Source: Bacillota bacterium
Lineage (GTDB): Bacteria > Bacillota > Clostridia > Lachnospirales > Lachnospiraceae
Assembly: GCA_023399055.1 (NCBI GenBank)
Contig: JAEWQV010000015.1
Span: 248,001-312,000, forward strand
Direction of reading: 5' to 3'
DNA length: 64,000 nt
Shown: piece by piece, positions 1 to 8,335 of the stretch
Numbering within the stretch: the first letter of the stretch is position 1
Layout of the letters: every line of letters begins with the position of its first letter
Notes under the pieces: generated by a model
Database searches by the model: none
Told to the model about the DNA's origin: nothing
What the model saw: only the letters and a program-made list of their open reading frames with translations
Position numbers and translations under genes: made by a program

Positions 1-578
1 GAATAATGCTTGTCAGTATAATTGCAAGTGTTGTTAGCCTTCAACTTGGAGCCTTTAGTGTTACACTTCAAACCCTTGCCTCCGGTATAACCGAGCTTTC
101 CTTTGGACAGTTCCTATTATTTATGCAGCCAATTCATTTGGCAATTGGAGCAGTTGAAGGTGTAATTACTGGTGCGGTGGTAATCTTTATTCATAGTACA
201 AGACCTGAGCTATTAACAGATAGTAAGGTTGACAATAAGCTTGGGTTTAAGCAGGTGTTGGCAATCCTCTCCATTCTTGTAGTGGTTATTGGTGGAGGAT
301 TATCTCTAGTAGCTTCTGGCAATCCTGACGGATTGGAATGGTCCATTGAAAATGTGACCGGAAGTACAGAGTTAGAGCCACAGAGCGAACATGCAGAAGC
401 TACCAAAGGTGCCGCGGGGCTACAAGAAAAGACTGCGCTACTTCCAGACTATGCATTTAAGAATAGTGATTCAGTCCTGGGAACCAGTTTTTCTGGTGTT
501 GTTGGTGCGGGTGTTGTAGCGGTGGTCAGTTTAGGCTGTCTCGCATTAATTAGATTGTTTAAGAAAAAGACTTTGTAA
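1..578 (+). CDS. cbiM: CbiM, cobalt ECF transporter substrate-binding membrane subunit (3' part only)
   Basis: C-terminal part of CbiM, the membrane S component that binds cobalt for the CbiMNQO energy-coupling-factor transporter. The reading frame is open from the window edge, so the real start lies upstream; the ATG at 6 is internal. Visible are two to three hydrophobic CbiM helices (with the segment MQPIHLAIGAVEG), then a variable linker and a last transmembrane helix ending in Lys/Arg. The PDGLEW motif near 325-342 marks a CbiN-like PDGLE domain fused to CbiM, which explains why no separate cbiN precedes cbiQ. It is followed by cbiQ and cbiO, probably in one operon. The PDGLE fusion is known in this family. 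The identification is firm; the metal could also be nickel. Confidence 0.9.
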   Translation, partial: IMLVSIIASVVSLQLGAFSVTLQTLASGITELSFGQFLLFMQPIHLAIGAVEGVITGAVVIFIHSTRPELLTDSKVDNKLGFKQVLAILSILVVVIGGGLSLVASGNPDGLEWSIENVTGSTELEPQSEHAEATKGAAGLQEKTALLPDYAFKNSDSVLGTSFSGVVGAGVVAVVSLGCLALIRLFKKKTL

Positions 579-629
579 AAGAAAGTTCTAGATAGAGTAG
601 GATAGCAAGGTTATAAAGAGTAAAAATAG

Positions 630-660
630 CAGGTAGGTTCTTAATATAAGAATCTACCTG
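630..660 (+). terminator. Strong hairpin between cbiM and cbiQ
   Basis: CAGGTAGGTTCTT (630-642) pairs with AAGAATCTACCTG (648-660): 13 pairs with one G-U and a 5-nt loop. No long U-tract follows, so it may be an RNA-processing or partial attenuation site rather than a full terminator, because cbiQ starts 32 nt later. Confidence 0.6.
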
Positions 661-692
661 ATTTACACGTTTGGTGGAAGGCAGCAGGAGCG

Positions 693-1472
693 ATGAGTAA
701 GATAAGTGATGCGATGTATGAAATAGTGGAAATGGATGAACTGGCGGAGCAAAAAACGTTGATTCATCAGCTTCACCCACTGGTAAAATTAATAATTACA
801 ATTTTATATACCACTTTGGTAGTTTCTTTTGATAAATATGAGCTTATCGGCTTACTACCCATGGTGCTATATCCAGTTATTGTGTTTTATTTGTCGGATT
901 TATCGCTAAAAAGTGCGCTTGAAAAGTTAAGGTATGTACTGCCATTGGTAGGTTTTATCGGGGTATTTAATCCTGTTTTTGATCATAGGGTAATGATGCA
1001 TATAAATGGTGTCGTTATTACAGGGGGCATGATTTCTATGACAACCTTAATTCTAAAAGGAATCTATACCTTGCTGGGTGCATTCTTATTAATGGCTACG
1101 ACTGGAATTGAACGGCTCTGTTATGCCCTTAGGATTTTACGGATTCCCAGTATCCTGGTAACACAGATCTTACTGGTTTATCGTTATATTATGGTGTTAA
1201 TGAAAGAAGCAAATTCAGTTATGGAAGCCTATTCAATGCGGGCACCAAAAGAAAAAGGTATTCGTTACCGGGTATGGGGTACATTGCTGGGTCAACTCCT
1301 GCTTCGGAGTCTGCTTCGAGCAGAGAATCTGTATGATAGTATGCTGCTACGTGGTTTTAAAGGTGAGTTTTATTACGGAAATAAACAGAAAATAGATCGT
1401 TATGACGTTGGGTATCTTCTTCTGTGGCTAGTAGTCTTAGTTGGTCTTCGATTATTAAAATTGGTCATTTAA
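693..1472 (+). CDS. cbiQ: CbiQ, cobalt ECF transporter transmembrane (T) subunit
   Basis: The 259-residue energy-coupling membrane subunit that links CbiM to the CbiO ATPase. About five hydrophobic helices are visible. The two cytoplasmic coupling motifs of the family are present as SMRAPKEKG (about residue 183) and SMLLRGF (about residue 215); in known ECF structures these Ala/Ser-Arg-Gly helices contact the ATPase. The start at 693 is preceded by GCAGGAG. It lies between cbiM and cbiO, the usual order. Identification is by family motifs plus context. Confidence 0.93.
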   Translation: MSKISDAMYEIVEMDELAEQKTLIHQLHPLVKLIITILYTTLVVSFDKYELIGLLPMVLYPVIVFYLSDLSLKSALEKLRYVLPLVGFIGVFNPVFDHRVMMHINGVVITGGMISMTTLILKGIYTLLGAFLLMATTGIERLCYALRILRIPSILVTQILLVYRYIMVLMKEANSVMEAYSMRAPKEKGIRYRVWGTLLGQLLLRSLLRAENLYDSMLLRGFKGEFYYGNKQKIDRYDVGYLLLWLVVLVGLRLLKLVI

Positions 1473-1550
1473 ATCGTTCTAAGTATAAAAGTAAGGCTTC
1501 AATTACTGTAGCAAAAGCATGAAATGCCAGGAAAGGTTGATGAAACAAGA

Positions 1551-2285
1551 ATGAATCAGAGTTATTTAGAGTGTAATAATATCTCTTTTCGATATGAAAA
1601 GGGTAGAGATATAGTAAAAGATGTCTCCTTTCGTGCAAATACCCAGGAGTCAATTGGATTAATCGGTGCCAACGGTGTGGGCAAATCAACGCTACTTCGC
1701 ATTCTGGTTGGACTTGAACTGAACTTTGAAGGAGAAGTGTCGGTAGACCAAATCCTAGTGAATAAGAAAAATCTTTCACAAGTTCGCTCAAGACTTGGCT
1801 ATCTATTTCAGGATTCTGAAAATCAATTATTTACCTCAAGCGTGTATCAGGATGTTGCTTTTGCCCTAAGAAATGATAATCTTGATCAGAAGTTAATTGA
1901 GGAGAGAGTTATGGAAGCATTAGAGACAGTAAATATCGCACATCTTAAGGATAATAAGGTTTATAAGTTGTCCGGAGGAGAAAAGAAACTTGCCTCCATT
2001 GCGACAATCCTAGCAATGAAGCCAAAGCTTCTGTTGATGGACGAACCAACCATTGCTCTTGACCCGAAAAACAGACGTACCTTGATTCAAACATTAAACA
2101 AATTGGATTACATTAAGTTGATTGCTTCCCATGATCTTGATATGGTACTTGAAACTTGTAACCGTGTTATTCTATTATCAGAAGGTCAAATCGTTGCGGA
2201 TGATACTGCGGAAAAGATTTTAACCAATCAGGAGCTACTTGAAAGACATGGACTGGAATTACCTCTTTGTATGGGAAGAAGATAA
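1551..2285 (+). CDS. cbiO: CbiO, cobalt ECF transporter ATP-binding subunit
   Basis: ABC ATPase of the cobalt ECF transporter. Motifs are complete: Walker A GANGVGKST, Q-loop YLFQD, signature LSGGEKK, Walker B LLLMDEPT and H-loop SHDLDM. The protein is 244 residues from the ATG at 1551, giving the usual N-terminus (MNQSYLECNNISFRY). An in-frame ATG at 1524 would add nine residues, but the AGGAAAGG at 1529-1536 lies inside that extension and can only serve the 1551 start, with a rather long 14-nt spacing. It is the last gene of the operon; a long inverted repeat follows. Confidence 0.92.
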   Translation: MNQSYLECNNISFRYEKGRDIVKDVSFRANTQESIGLIGANGVGKSTLLRILVGLELNFEGEVSVDQILVNKKNLSQVRSRLGYLFQDSENQLFTSSVYQDVAFALRNDNLDQKLIEERVMEALETVNIAHLKDNKVYKLSGGEKKLASIATILAMKPKLLLMDEPTIALDPKNRRTLIQTLNKLDYIKLIASHDLDMVLETCNRVILLSEGQIVADDTAEKILTNQELLERHGLELPLCMGRR

Positions 2286-2334
2286 TAACTTAGTGGTTAT
2301 ATTTCGATCTTTTCCAATACTAAGATGCTTGAAT

Positions 2335-2430
2335 AACAAGAGAGTATTACCTGCTTGTAATGAGAAATACGTATAAATTGTGGATTAGTTACGTAGATTT
2401 CTCGTTGCATGTGGATAATACTCTCTTGTT
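2335..2430. repeat. Long imperfect inverted repeat, about 96 bp
   Basis: The left arm starts AACAAGAGAGTATTA at 2335 and continues through TGTAATGAGAAATACGT to about 2372. The right arm ends ATAATACTCTCTTGTT at 2430 and contains ACGTAGATTTCTCGTTGCA. The outer 15 bp match exactly and the arms pair over about 38 bp with a short loop. It lies between the convergent cbiO and hcp genes, so it could be a bidirectional terminator, but its length and matching outer ends also fit a small palindromic MITE-like element. Confidence 0.7.
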
Positions 2431-2550
2431 TATGACAAGTGTAATGTTTCACTTTACTACATCCGCATAGGCAGAGCGCCTGTACTTAATTTGTTATATT
2501 TAATATTTGAAAGTTAACTTTCACATTTATTGTAGCAAAAACATGTATGG

Positions 2551-4200
2551 CTAAACTGTTGCGAATATCGCTTTTAAATCTTCTTCCGGAGTTGTTATAT
2601 GCTTAAGTTTATACTTATTTACAAGGAGTTGCAGAACGTTAGGACTTAGGAAAGCAGGAAGAGTGGGTCCTAAGTGAATATTTTTTATATCCAGATAAAG
2701 AAGTGCTAATAAAACTGCAACAGCTTTTTGCTCATACCAGGAGATAATGAGGGATAGCGGAAGGTCATTTATATCACACTGGAAAGCTTCCGAAAGTGCC
2801 ATTGCAACCCGGACTGCGGAATAAGCATCGTTGCATTGACCTACATCAAGTAGTCTTGGTAAGCCTGCAACTTCTCCAAATTCAAAGTAGTTGAAACGAT
2901 ATTTACCGCAGGCAAGTGTTAGGATAATACAATCCTTTGGAAGTGACTGTGCAAATTCAGTATAGTAGTTTCTACCGGGTCTTGCGCCGTCACAACCACC
3001 AATTAAAAAGAAACGTCTTATGTCACCATTCTTAACAGCCCTAATGATTGCTTCGGCATTGCTTAAAATTGCTTTATGACCAAAACCGACCGTAATCTCC
3101 TTTGGGATTTCATCTTCATCAAAGCCACCTAATTCTATCGCTTTTTCTATCATGGAGCTAAAGTCCTTGGTGTTGTCTTTCGTTCTATGGATGTGAGCGA
3201 TATCATCAAAGCCGACAACACTGGTGGTAAATAAACGATCCTTATAGGAATCGTGTGGTGTCATAAGACAGTTAGTGGTCATTAAAATACAGCCAGGCAG
3301 ATTGTCAAACTCTTTTTGTTGATTCTGCCAGGCAGTACCAAAGTTTCCAACAAGGTGAGGATATTTCTTTAAAGCCTCATATCCATGGGAAGGAAGCATT
3401 TCACCGTGGGTATAGATGTTAACCCCTTTGCCCTCGGTTTGTTCCAACAATAATTCTAAATCATATAAATCATGTCCTGAGACTACAATGAAGGGACCTT
3501 TTTTTCTTCTAATATTAACCGTATGAGGGAAGGGACTCGTAAAATGTTCGTTGTTGGCCTTATCAAGAATTCCCATAGAGCCAACTGCCATTTTGCCAGT
3601 TTCAAGCATCAGATTAACTAAATCCTCAAAGCTTGTGGATTCATCAGTGATTGCCGCTAAGGCTTTGATATAAAAATGGTCAACATCAGGGTCGGAGTAA
3701 TCAATGGCTCTTGCTTGATGAGTATAGGCGGCCATACCTTTCAGACCATATTTGATGGTCTCTCTAACGGAGCGAATATCCTCGTCCAGAGACTGGTCAA
3801 ACATAATACCAGCCATTTTGGCATCTTCCATGATTTCTTCTCTGCTTTTGCCCAGTTTATAAGTTGCTTCAGGAGCGGTAAGATTTTTCTTGGCTTCTTG
3901 TCTAATTTCATCCTTTAGTTTTTGGGATTGTCTAAGCATTGCCATATGCTGCTCTTCATTAAAGTTCACATTTGTTAAGGTTGTAAAAAGTGCATCTTCG
4001 ATAAACCTAACATAATTCTCTGGCACGCTTTGACTTCTTTTTAAGAGCTCATTACCATATAAAGCAATGCCTTTTGCTTGATAAACAAGTAAGTCTTGCA
4101 GTGCCGCAATTACGGGAGTTTTACCGCATACTCCTCTTTGGGTGCAGCCCTTTCCTCCGGCGGTCTGCTCGCATTGATAACAGAACATTTGATTTTGCAT
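2551..4200 (-). CDS. hcp: Hydroxylamine reductase / hybrid cluster protein
   Basis: Hybrid cluster protein (prismane protein), a cytoplasmic iron-sulfur enzyme proposed to reduce hydroxylamine or nitric oxide during nitrosative stress. At 549 residues it has full family length. The N-terminal cysteines C7, C10, C19 and C25 give the C-x2-C-x8-C-x5-C spacing of the strict-anaerobe class. Downstream motifs expected to ligate the hybrid cluster are seen (IYTHGEMLPSHGY, ILMTTNCLMTP, GGCDGARPGRNYY, LACGKYRF). The start has a strong AGGAGG seven nt upstream. The gene stands alone; I found no HcpR-type operator in the 190 bp upstream. Confidence 0.96.
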   Translation of the reverse strand: MQNQMFCYQCEQTAGGKGCTQRGVCGKTPVIAALQDLLVYQAKGIALYGNELLKRSQSVPENYVRFIEDALFTTLTNVNFNEEQHMAMLRQSQKLKDEIRQEAKKNLTAPEATYKLGKSREEIMEDAKMAGIMFDQSLDEDIRSVRETIKYGLKGMAAYTHQARAIDYSDPDVDHFYIKALAAITDESTSFEDLVNLMLETGKMAVGSMGILDKANNEHFTSPFPHTVNIRRKKGPFIVVSGHDLYDLELLLEQTEGKGVNIYTHGEMLPSHGYEALKKYPHLVGNFGTAWQNQQKEFDNLPGCILMTTNCLMTPHDSYKDRLFTTSVVGFDDIAHIHRTKDNTKDFSSMIEKAIELGGFDEDEIPKEITVGFGHKAILSNAEAIIRAVKNGDIRRFFLIGGCDGARPGRNYYTEFAQSLPKDCIILTLACGKYRFNYFEFGEVAGLPRLLDVGQCNDAYSAVRVAMALSEAFQCDINDLPLSLIISWYEQKAVAVLLALLYLDIKNIHLGPTLPAFLSPNVLQLLVNKYKLKHITTPEEDLKAIFATV

Positions 4201-4342
4201 AACTTCCTCCTAATGGTTCTAGATTAGTATTAGTCGCCAATGCAGGTGATAATTGGCATGTTTTTACTCATGCATAAGTTATGTCCAATTTAAGCTGTGT
4301 ATAGTCGTAATTTATAAAACTAATATAAAATTTAGTATAGAA

Positions 4343-4367
4343 ATAGGGCTGTAACCACAGCCCCTAT
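4343..4367 (-). terminator. Terminator hairpin after the metallopeptidase/VWA gene
   Basis: On the minus strand ATAGGGGCTGT pairs with ACAGCCCTAT around a GGTT loop, with one bulged base, followed by TTTCTATAC. It lies 27 nt after the stop of the gene at 4394-5794. Confidence 0.55.
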
Positions 4368-4393
4368 AAATTGTTTGAGTAATATAAGTGTTT

Positions 4394-5794
4394 CTAAACA
4401 TTACGCTCTTGAAATTGCATGGAAAAGCCTCCGCTTTTGACATCAAGAGAATCTAATATAGTATCTTTAATTTCCACGTTACTAAGTCTTTTCACAATTC
4501 CATAGGGTTCTTTCAGTGAAAGCTGCTCGCCTTTTCCTGTAATTACCCACAGTATCTGATAGCCTCTCGGAATTATCTTTAAACGGTCTTCCCCTTTGCC
4601 ATCTGTGAAATACACTAATAAATTAACTTTCTTCTGATTGGCATACTCAAAGACCGGGTTAAATTTTGTGCTTCCTTTTGTACTAATTCTATCTTTTATA
4701 TCTTTGATGGTTTTTACCGTATACTCTCGGCGGATTTCATTATCACATTCCAGAACTGTAATTTCATTATTGTAGTTTTTGACAATACCAAGGACTTCTT
4801 TCAAGGCTTGATGAAATTCCTCTTTGCTAATACTGCCACTTATATCGATAGCAACCACAACCTTAGCCTTATGACTTCTAAGCTCACCTCTTAAATCCAA
4901 ACGTTCTGGTTGTCTTCGGCTTCTTCTCGTTATCGTTTTTTTCTTATTACTTTCCACTGTTCCCATTAACCGCTGAAGATAGAGATTCCAAGGTAATTCA
5001 CTAGTCCTATTTTTAAGGGTTGATAGTATATTTTTTATATAGGAGGCAAGTTCACCTTTCTCGGACAAGCTAGTGGCCTTTTTTGTGAATTCCTGGAGGG
5101 TTTTCTCATCAATGTCACTGGTCTCCTCCCAAATATCATGAGTTTGATACACATTAAAATCAGTAGCTAGGGTATCGTTGGAAGTATCCTTAACTGTAGA
5201 TGTGTCATCCTTTTCCATTAGGGGAAGGACAGCTTGAAGCGTATCTACATAATATTCAAAGGGAGCAAAGGGTTCGAGGTTTAAATGGTACTGTTTATTA
5301 ACACCTTCTACGGTTATGGCATAGGGTGGCAGACGATCTAAGTACTTGTTAACAACAATATCCATTGCCATATTGATTACCAGGGGATGGTAGGTTCCCC
5401 TAAGAGCTTTTGCCCTAATGAAATGCATGGATAGGATATGAAGGATTTCATGCTTGATGCAGGTCTCCATTTGATCTAGATTAAGATCTAAAAAAAGAAG
5501 AGGATTAAAATATATGACATACTGTGCTCCTTTAAAATTAATAGCAGTTGGGCTGCTGATATTAAATCTTAACTCTCTTTCCATCTGGAACATAAAATAT
5601 CCATAGAAATTATCTTTGTCGTCCATCAATCTTAAATTAACTTTATCTACAAGGGAGAAAAATTCCTTTTCAAAATCCTCCGGCATGGTTACCATGAACT
5701 TTGTAGCTAAATGTCCTGCCTTATTAAAAGTATTAGTAAGCCTTTTTGTCTGTACAAGTAACGATTCCTTCTGACGCTCAAAATTTATTTCCAT
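4394..5794 (-). CDS. Predicted metallopeptidase with C-terminal VWA-like domain (DUF2201 type)
   Basis: A 466-residue predicted soluble protein with the architecture of the DUF2201 family. HEILH (residues 115-119) is a zinc-binding HExxH in the N-terminal half. The C-terminal third is a VWA-like fold with the MIDAS motif DISGS (317-321) after the strand KVVVAI. The middle, about 190-300, is charged and variable. It is the last gene of a three-gene minus-strand operon, starting six bases after the MoxR-like ATPase stops, with AGGTGAT as its ribosome-binding site. In characterised MoxR/VWA pairs the ATPase and VWA protein act together on metal-cofactor insertion or protein complex assembly; what this pair acts on cannot be read here. 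Confidence 0.85.
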   Translation of the reverse strand: MEINFERQKESLLVQTKRLTNTFNKAGHLATKFMVTMPEDFEKEFFSLVDKVNLRLMDDKDNFYGYFMFQMERELRFNISSPTAINFKGAQYVIYFNPLLFLDLNLDQMETCIKHEILHILSMHFIRAKALRGTYHPLVINMAMDIVVNKYLDRLPPYAITVEGVNKQYHLNLEPFAPFEYYVDTLQAVLPLMEKDDTSTVKDTSNDTLATDFNVYQTHDIWEETSDIDEKTLQEFTKKATSLSEKGELASYIKNILSTLKNRTSELPWNLYLQRLMGTVESNKKKTITRRSRRQPERLDLRGELRSHKAKVVVAIDISGSISKEEFHQALKEVLGIVKNYNNEITVLECDNEIRREYTVKTIKDIKDRISTKGSTKFNPVFEYANQKKVNLLVYFTDGKGEDRLKIIPRGYQILWVITGKGEQLSLKEPYGIVKRLSNVEIKDTILDSLDVKSGGFSMQFQERNV

Positions 5795-5800
5795 ATTGCA

Positions 5801-6922
5801 TCACCTACCCAAACTATAGGACTCAAAAAACAATTCCACAAATACCTCATTTTCTATAGCGTATTTATATATTTCACTGTAATTATTTTTAATGTCCTTC
5901 ATAATACCAATTCTTAAGTCTACAGGATATACTTTTAAAAATTCCAGAAGTCTATTGATAAAATATTCAGCTTCCTGGAAATCTTGTTTTAAACGAAAAT
6001 TTAAAGTTTTTAGAAGGTTCTTAGCAGTAAGATAGAGTCTAGTGTGTGTTTCTCTTTGTATGCTGGTAAGAACAGCTTCTGAAAAGTCGCCATTAAATAT
6101 ATCATCAAAGGATAATAGAGGACTGTGATCGGCATCCATAAAGCTAAGTAACTCTTCTGCAATAAGCTTTCCGACATTGCCTTTCAGCACATTAAGAAAA
6201 ACCGACCTTGGAATGGAGTCCTTCTTTTTATAAGTTGCATAGGTTTTGGAAATACGTTCATAACTTCTAGGGGTAGCACTTACACCATCTTCTTCGGTCT
6301 TATGTAAGTATTCCGGATAGGTTGCAATAAACTCTATTACTTTCTGCTCAAGACCGGTATCCATTGCCCAAGCTAACCACTGCAGATAATCTGGTTCCAT
6401 AAAGAGCCAGACAAATCTGTTCTCCTGGGCAGCATCCATATCCACTACCTGATAATTAAAATCACCACCATATTTGCTGGAGGGATTCATAGCAGCGAGT
6501 ATTTTAACGCTTGGGGGTAATTGATAACCATTAATCTCCCGGTTTAAGATAAGATTCATCAGTTCCTGTTGTACAGTATGCTCACAGCGGTTAAGCTCAT
6601 CAATAAATAAAAGAACGGTGTTGCCTTTTAATATCTCTTTGTCAATTTGTCTTAGCTTGTTGTGAACTGCATATACGGTGGTCTTTCTTTCTGTTCGAAT
6701 ACCTGAATTGCCTACCTCAAAGTAGGTTTCTACCGTTGGGAGACCGCCAATTTCCCCTTCTTTTAGGAGATTACCGTCAATCACGATTAAGCTCCAGTTA
6801 TTTTCTTTCGCTATTTCCTTTGCTAAAGCTGTTTTTCCTATACCACTTTCACCAATAATTAGAGGTACTTCACCAGTGGCTAGGACTAAGTCAACGCTTT
6901 GTAAGGTATCTGTAAAATTCAT
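5801..6922 (-). CDS. MoxR-like AAA+ ATPase
   Basis: A 373-residue AAA+ ATPase of the MoxR/dynein-related type. Walker A is GESGIGKTA (24-32) and Walker B is LLFIDE (104-109); a sensor-1 AAMNPSS follows and ARSYERI-like residues (TPRSYERISKTY) form the C-terminal lid. The C-terminal 120 residues are helical and poorly conserved. It sits between a repeat protein gene (upstream) and a metallopeptidase/VWA gene (six bases downstream). This gene order strongly suggests a chaperone-like unit in which the ATPase remodels a target bound by the VWA protein. The target is unknown. Confidence 0.88.
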   Translation of the reverse strand: MNFTDTLQSVDLVLATGEVPLIIGESGIGKTALAKEIAKENNWSLIVIDGNLLKEGEIGGLPTVETYFEVGNSGIRTERKTTVYAVHNKLRQIDKEILKGNTVLLFIDELNRCEHTVQQELMNLILNREINGYQLPPSVKILAAMNPSSKYGGDFNYQVVDMDAAQENRFVWLFMEPDYLQWLAWAMDTGLEQKVIEFIATYPEYLHKTEEDGVSATPRSYERISKTYATYKKKDSIPRSVFLNVLKGNVGKLIAEELLSFMDADHSPLLSFDDIFNGDFSEAVLTSIQRETHTRLYLTAKNLLKTLNFRLKQDFQEAEYFINRLLEFLKVYPVDLRIGIMKDIKNNYSEIYKYAIENEVFVELFFESYSLGR

Positions 6923-6975
6923 AATTAACCATGCCTTTCTCTTTGCCTGTTTTTGGTCGCAGGCATATTTCTCTT

Positions 6976-7776
6976 CTATTGTAATTTTAGTTTTTCATCT
7001 ACTGTTATTTTCTTGGCTTTTTTACTGCCATATTTATAAATAAAGGATAGCTTATCTATTTGGTTCATAAAAGTGTAATCCGTAATACTTAGGTTCAAAA
7101 AGTCTCGGACATATTTTTCCTCAACATCCTCCGAGGATAACACTTCTTTAAGAGTGTCTTCCAATTCTTCTTTTGTGATACTATCTTTGATATATTTAAG
7201 AATTAAAATATTTGTTCTAAGAAAAGATAATAGCCTTTTCTTGTCTTTAATGTCTACAAATTTAATTGACTCTTCATTATGAAGGACTGCAATAAGCTCT
7301 GCCTTATAGGAAGGCGAGGATATTAATCTGATTGCTTCAGAATTTATTGTAACAGCCTCTTCTTGCGCATTCTCACTAGGAGTTTTTATAAATTTTATAG
7401 CATCATAATGCTTTCTTATGGCGAGTAATTGTAATTCTTCGCTTGGGTTTTCTACATATTTAATTGCCCAGCCTGCTTGTTTCATCGCTAATCGAATTAC
7501 TTCATCCGTTGGAGCTTTCAGATATTGCAAGTTAACCCAACCAGCCTGAACTGCTTTTATCATCATGGCTTCTGTGGGGCTTTTTATGAATTTAATTGCA
7601 TGAGCATTATTGTCTAAAGCGGTTTCCTGCATTTCGGTGGTTGGATTATCAATATATTCTAACAAAAGTCCGTTTTTCTGAACAGCAATTAATTGCATTT
7701 CCTCGGTAGGATTAGGAATTGATGCAAGTGCATAGGGGTTCTTCTTTATTAATTCTATAAGGGTTACTGTTTCCAT
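6976..7776 (-). CDS. DUF4116-like helical repeat protein
   Basis: A 266-residue protein, first gene of the operon with the MoxR-like ATPase and VWA protein. Residues about 15-175 are seven or so repeats of 22-23 residues with the pattern AI+FI+xPTEEMQxxAV (examples: IKFIKSPTEAMMIKAV, IKYVENPSEELQLLAI). The unit resembles DUF4116, an alpha-helical repeat that probably forms a binding surface. No signal peptide or membrane helix is seen. I infer a substrate- or partner-binding role for the ATPase unit, but this is from position only. Confidence 0.75.
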   Translation of the reverse strand: METVTLIELIKKNPYALASIPNPTEEMQLIAVQKNGLLLEYIDNPTTEMQETALDNNAHAIKFIKSPTEAMMIKAVQAGWVNLQYLKAPTDEVIRLAMKQAGWAIKYVENPSEELQLLAIRKHYDAIKFIKTPSENAQEEAVTINSEAIRLISSPSYKAELIAVLHNEESIKFVDIKDKKRLLSFLRTNILILKYIKDSITKEELEDTLKEVLSSEDVEEKYVRDFLNLSITDYTFMNQIDKLSFIYKYGSKKAKKITVDEKLKLQ

Positions 7777-8121
7777 CTATAGCTGCTACTTTCTAATAGT
7801 GATTTGTTGGTAACGGAACATCCAGGTCGAATTGGATGCAGCGTATTTCGCTTCTATTGTATCATTAGAATACATTTAGGTCTACAAAACAAGGTAAATT
7901 GATAGGTATTTATTGCTTTATAAACTGGCCAAATGCAAAAGATTGTGCCTTATTAATGCATTTTTTTAAAGGTTTGGGAATAATAAAGCCCATTTAAAGC
8001 TCAATTGAATTTAAATAAAACTTTAGTGGTTTATATTTTAATGTGTATATGGAAATACATCTAGCTGAACAACCACCTAAAACTTATATAATAAAATTTT
8101 AAAAAGAGATACAATTAATGA

Positions 8122-8150
8122 TTGACATTTATGGCTACCCTTGGTAACAT
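8122..8150 (+). promoter_or_regulatory. Candidate promoter of the surface protein gene
   Basis: TTGACA at 8122-8127, a 17-bp spacer and TAACAT at 8145-8150. The -10 is weak (4 of 6). A leader of about 180 nt would result. Confidence 0.4.
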
Positions 8151-8197
8151 ATCTAACATATAATACATATTAATGATATATGCAACATATGAATTAG

Positions 8198-8215
8198 TGT
8201 AAAATACATTTTACA
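8198..8215. promoter_or_regulatory. Perfect palindrome, candidate operator
   Basis: TGTAAAATACATTTTACA is an exact 18-bp palindrome (8 + 2 + 8) about 50 bp downstream of the candidate promoter and 120 bp before the surface-protein start. The form suits a dimeric repressor; no regulator is identified. Confidence 0.4.
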
Positions 8216-8335
8216 TACGAAGTAGTGATCTGACACAGTACCGTTAAATGTTTGTGGCAGAAGAGCAAAAGTAAATAAGAATGAAATATGTGCATGAGAA
8301 TGAATCAACATAATGTTTTTAAGGGAGGATAATCT

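Larger units (their letters stand above)
7777..8335. other. Gene-free AT-rich spacer between divergent transcription units
   Basis: No convincing ORF is seen in these 559 bases. They hold the upstream region of the minus-strand repeat-protein operon and the promoter region of the surface protein at 8336, including a perfect palindrome at 8198-8215. The sequence is strongly AT-rich with many ATAT runs. Confidence 0.6.
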
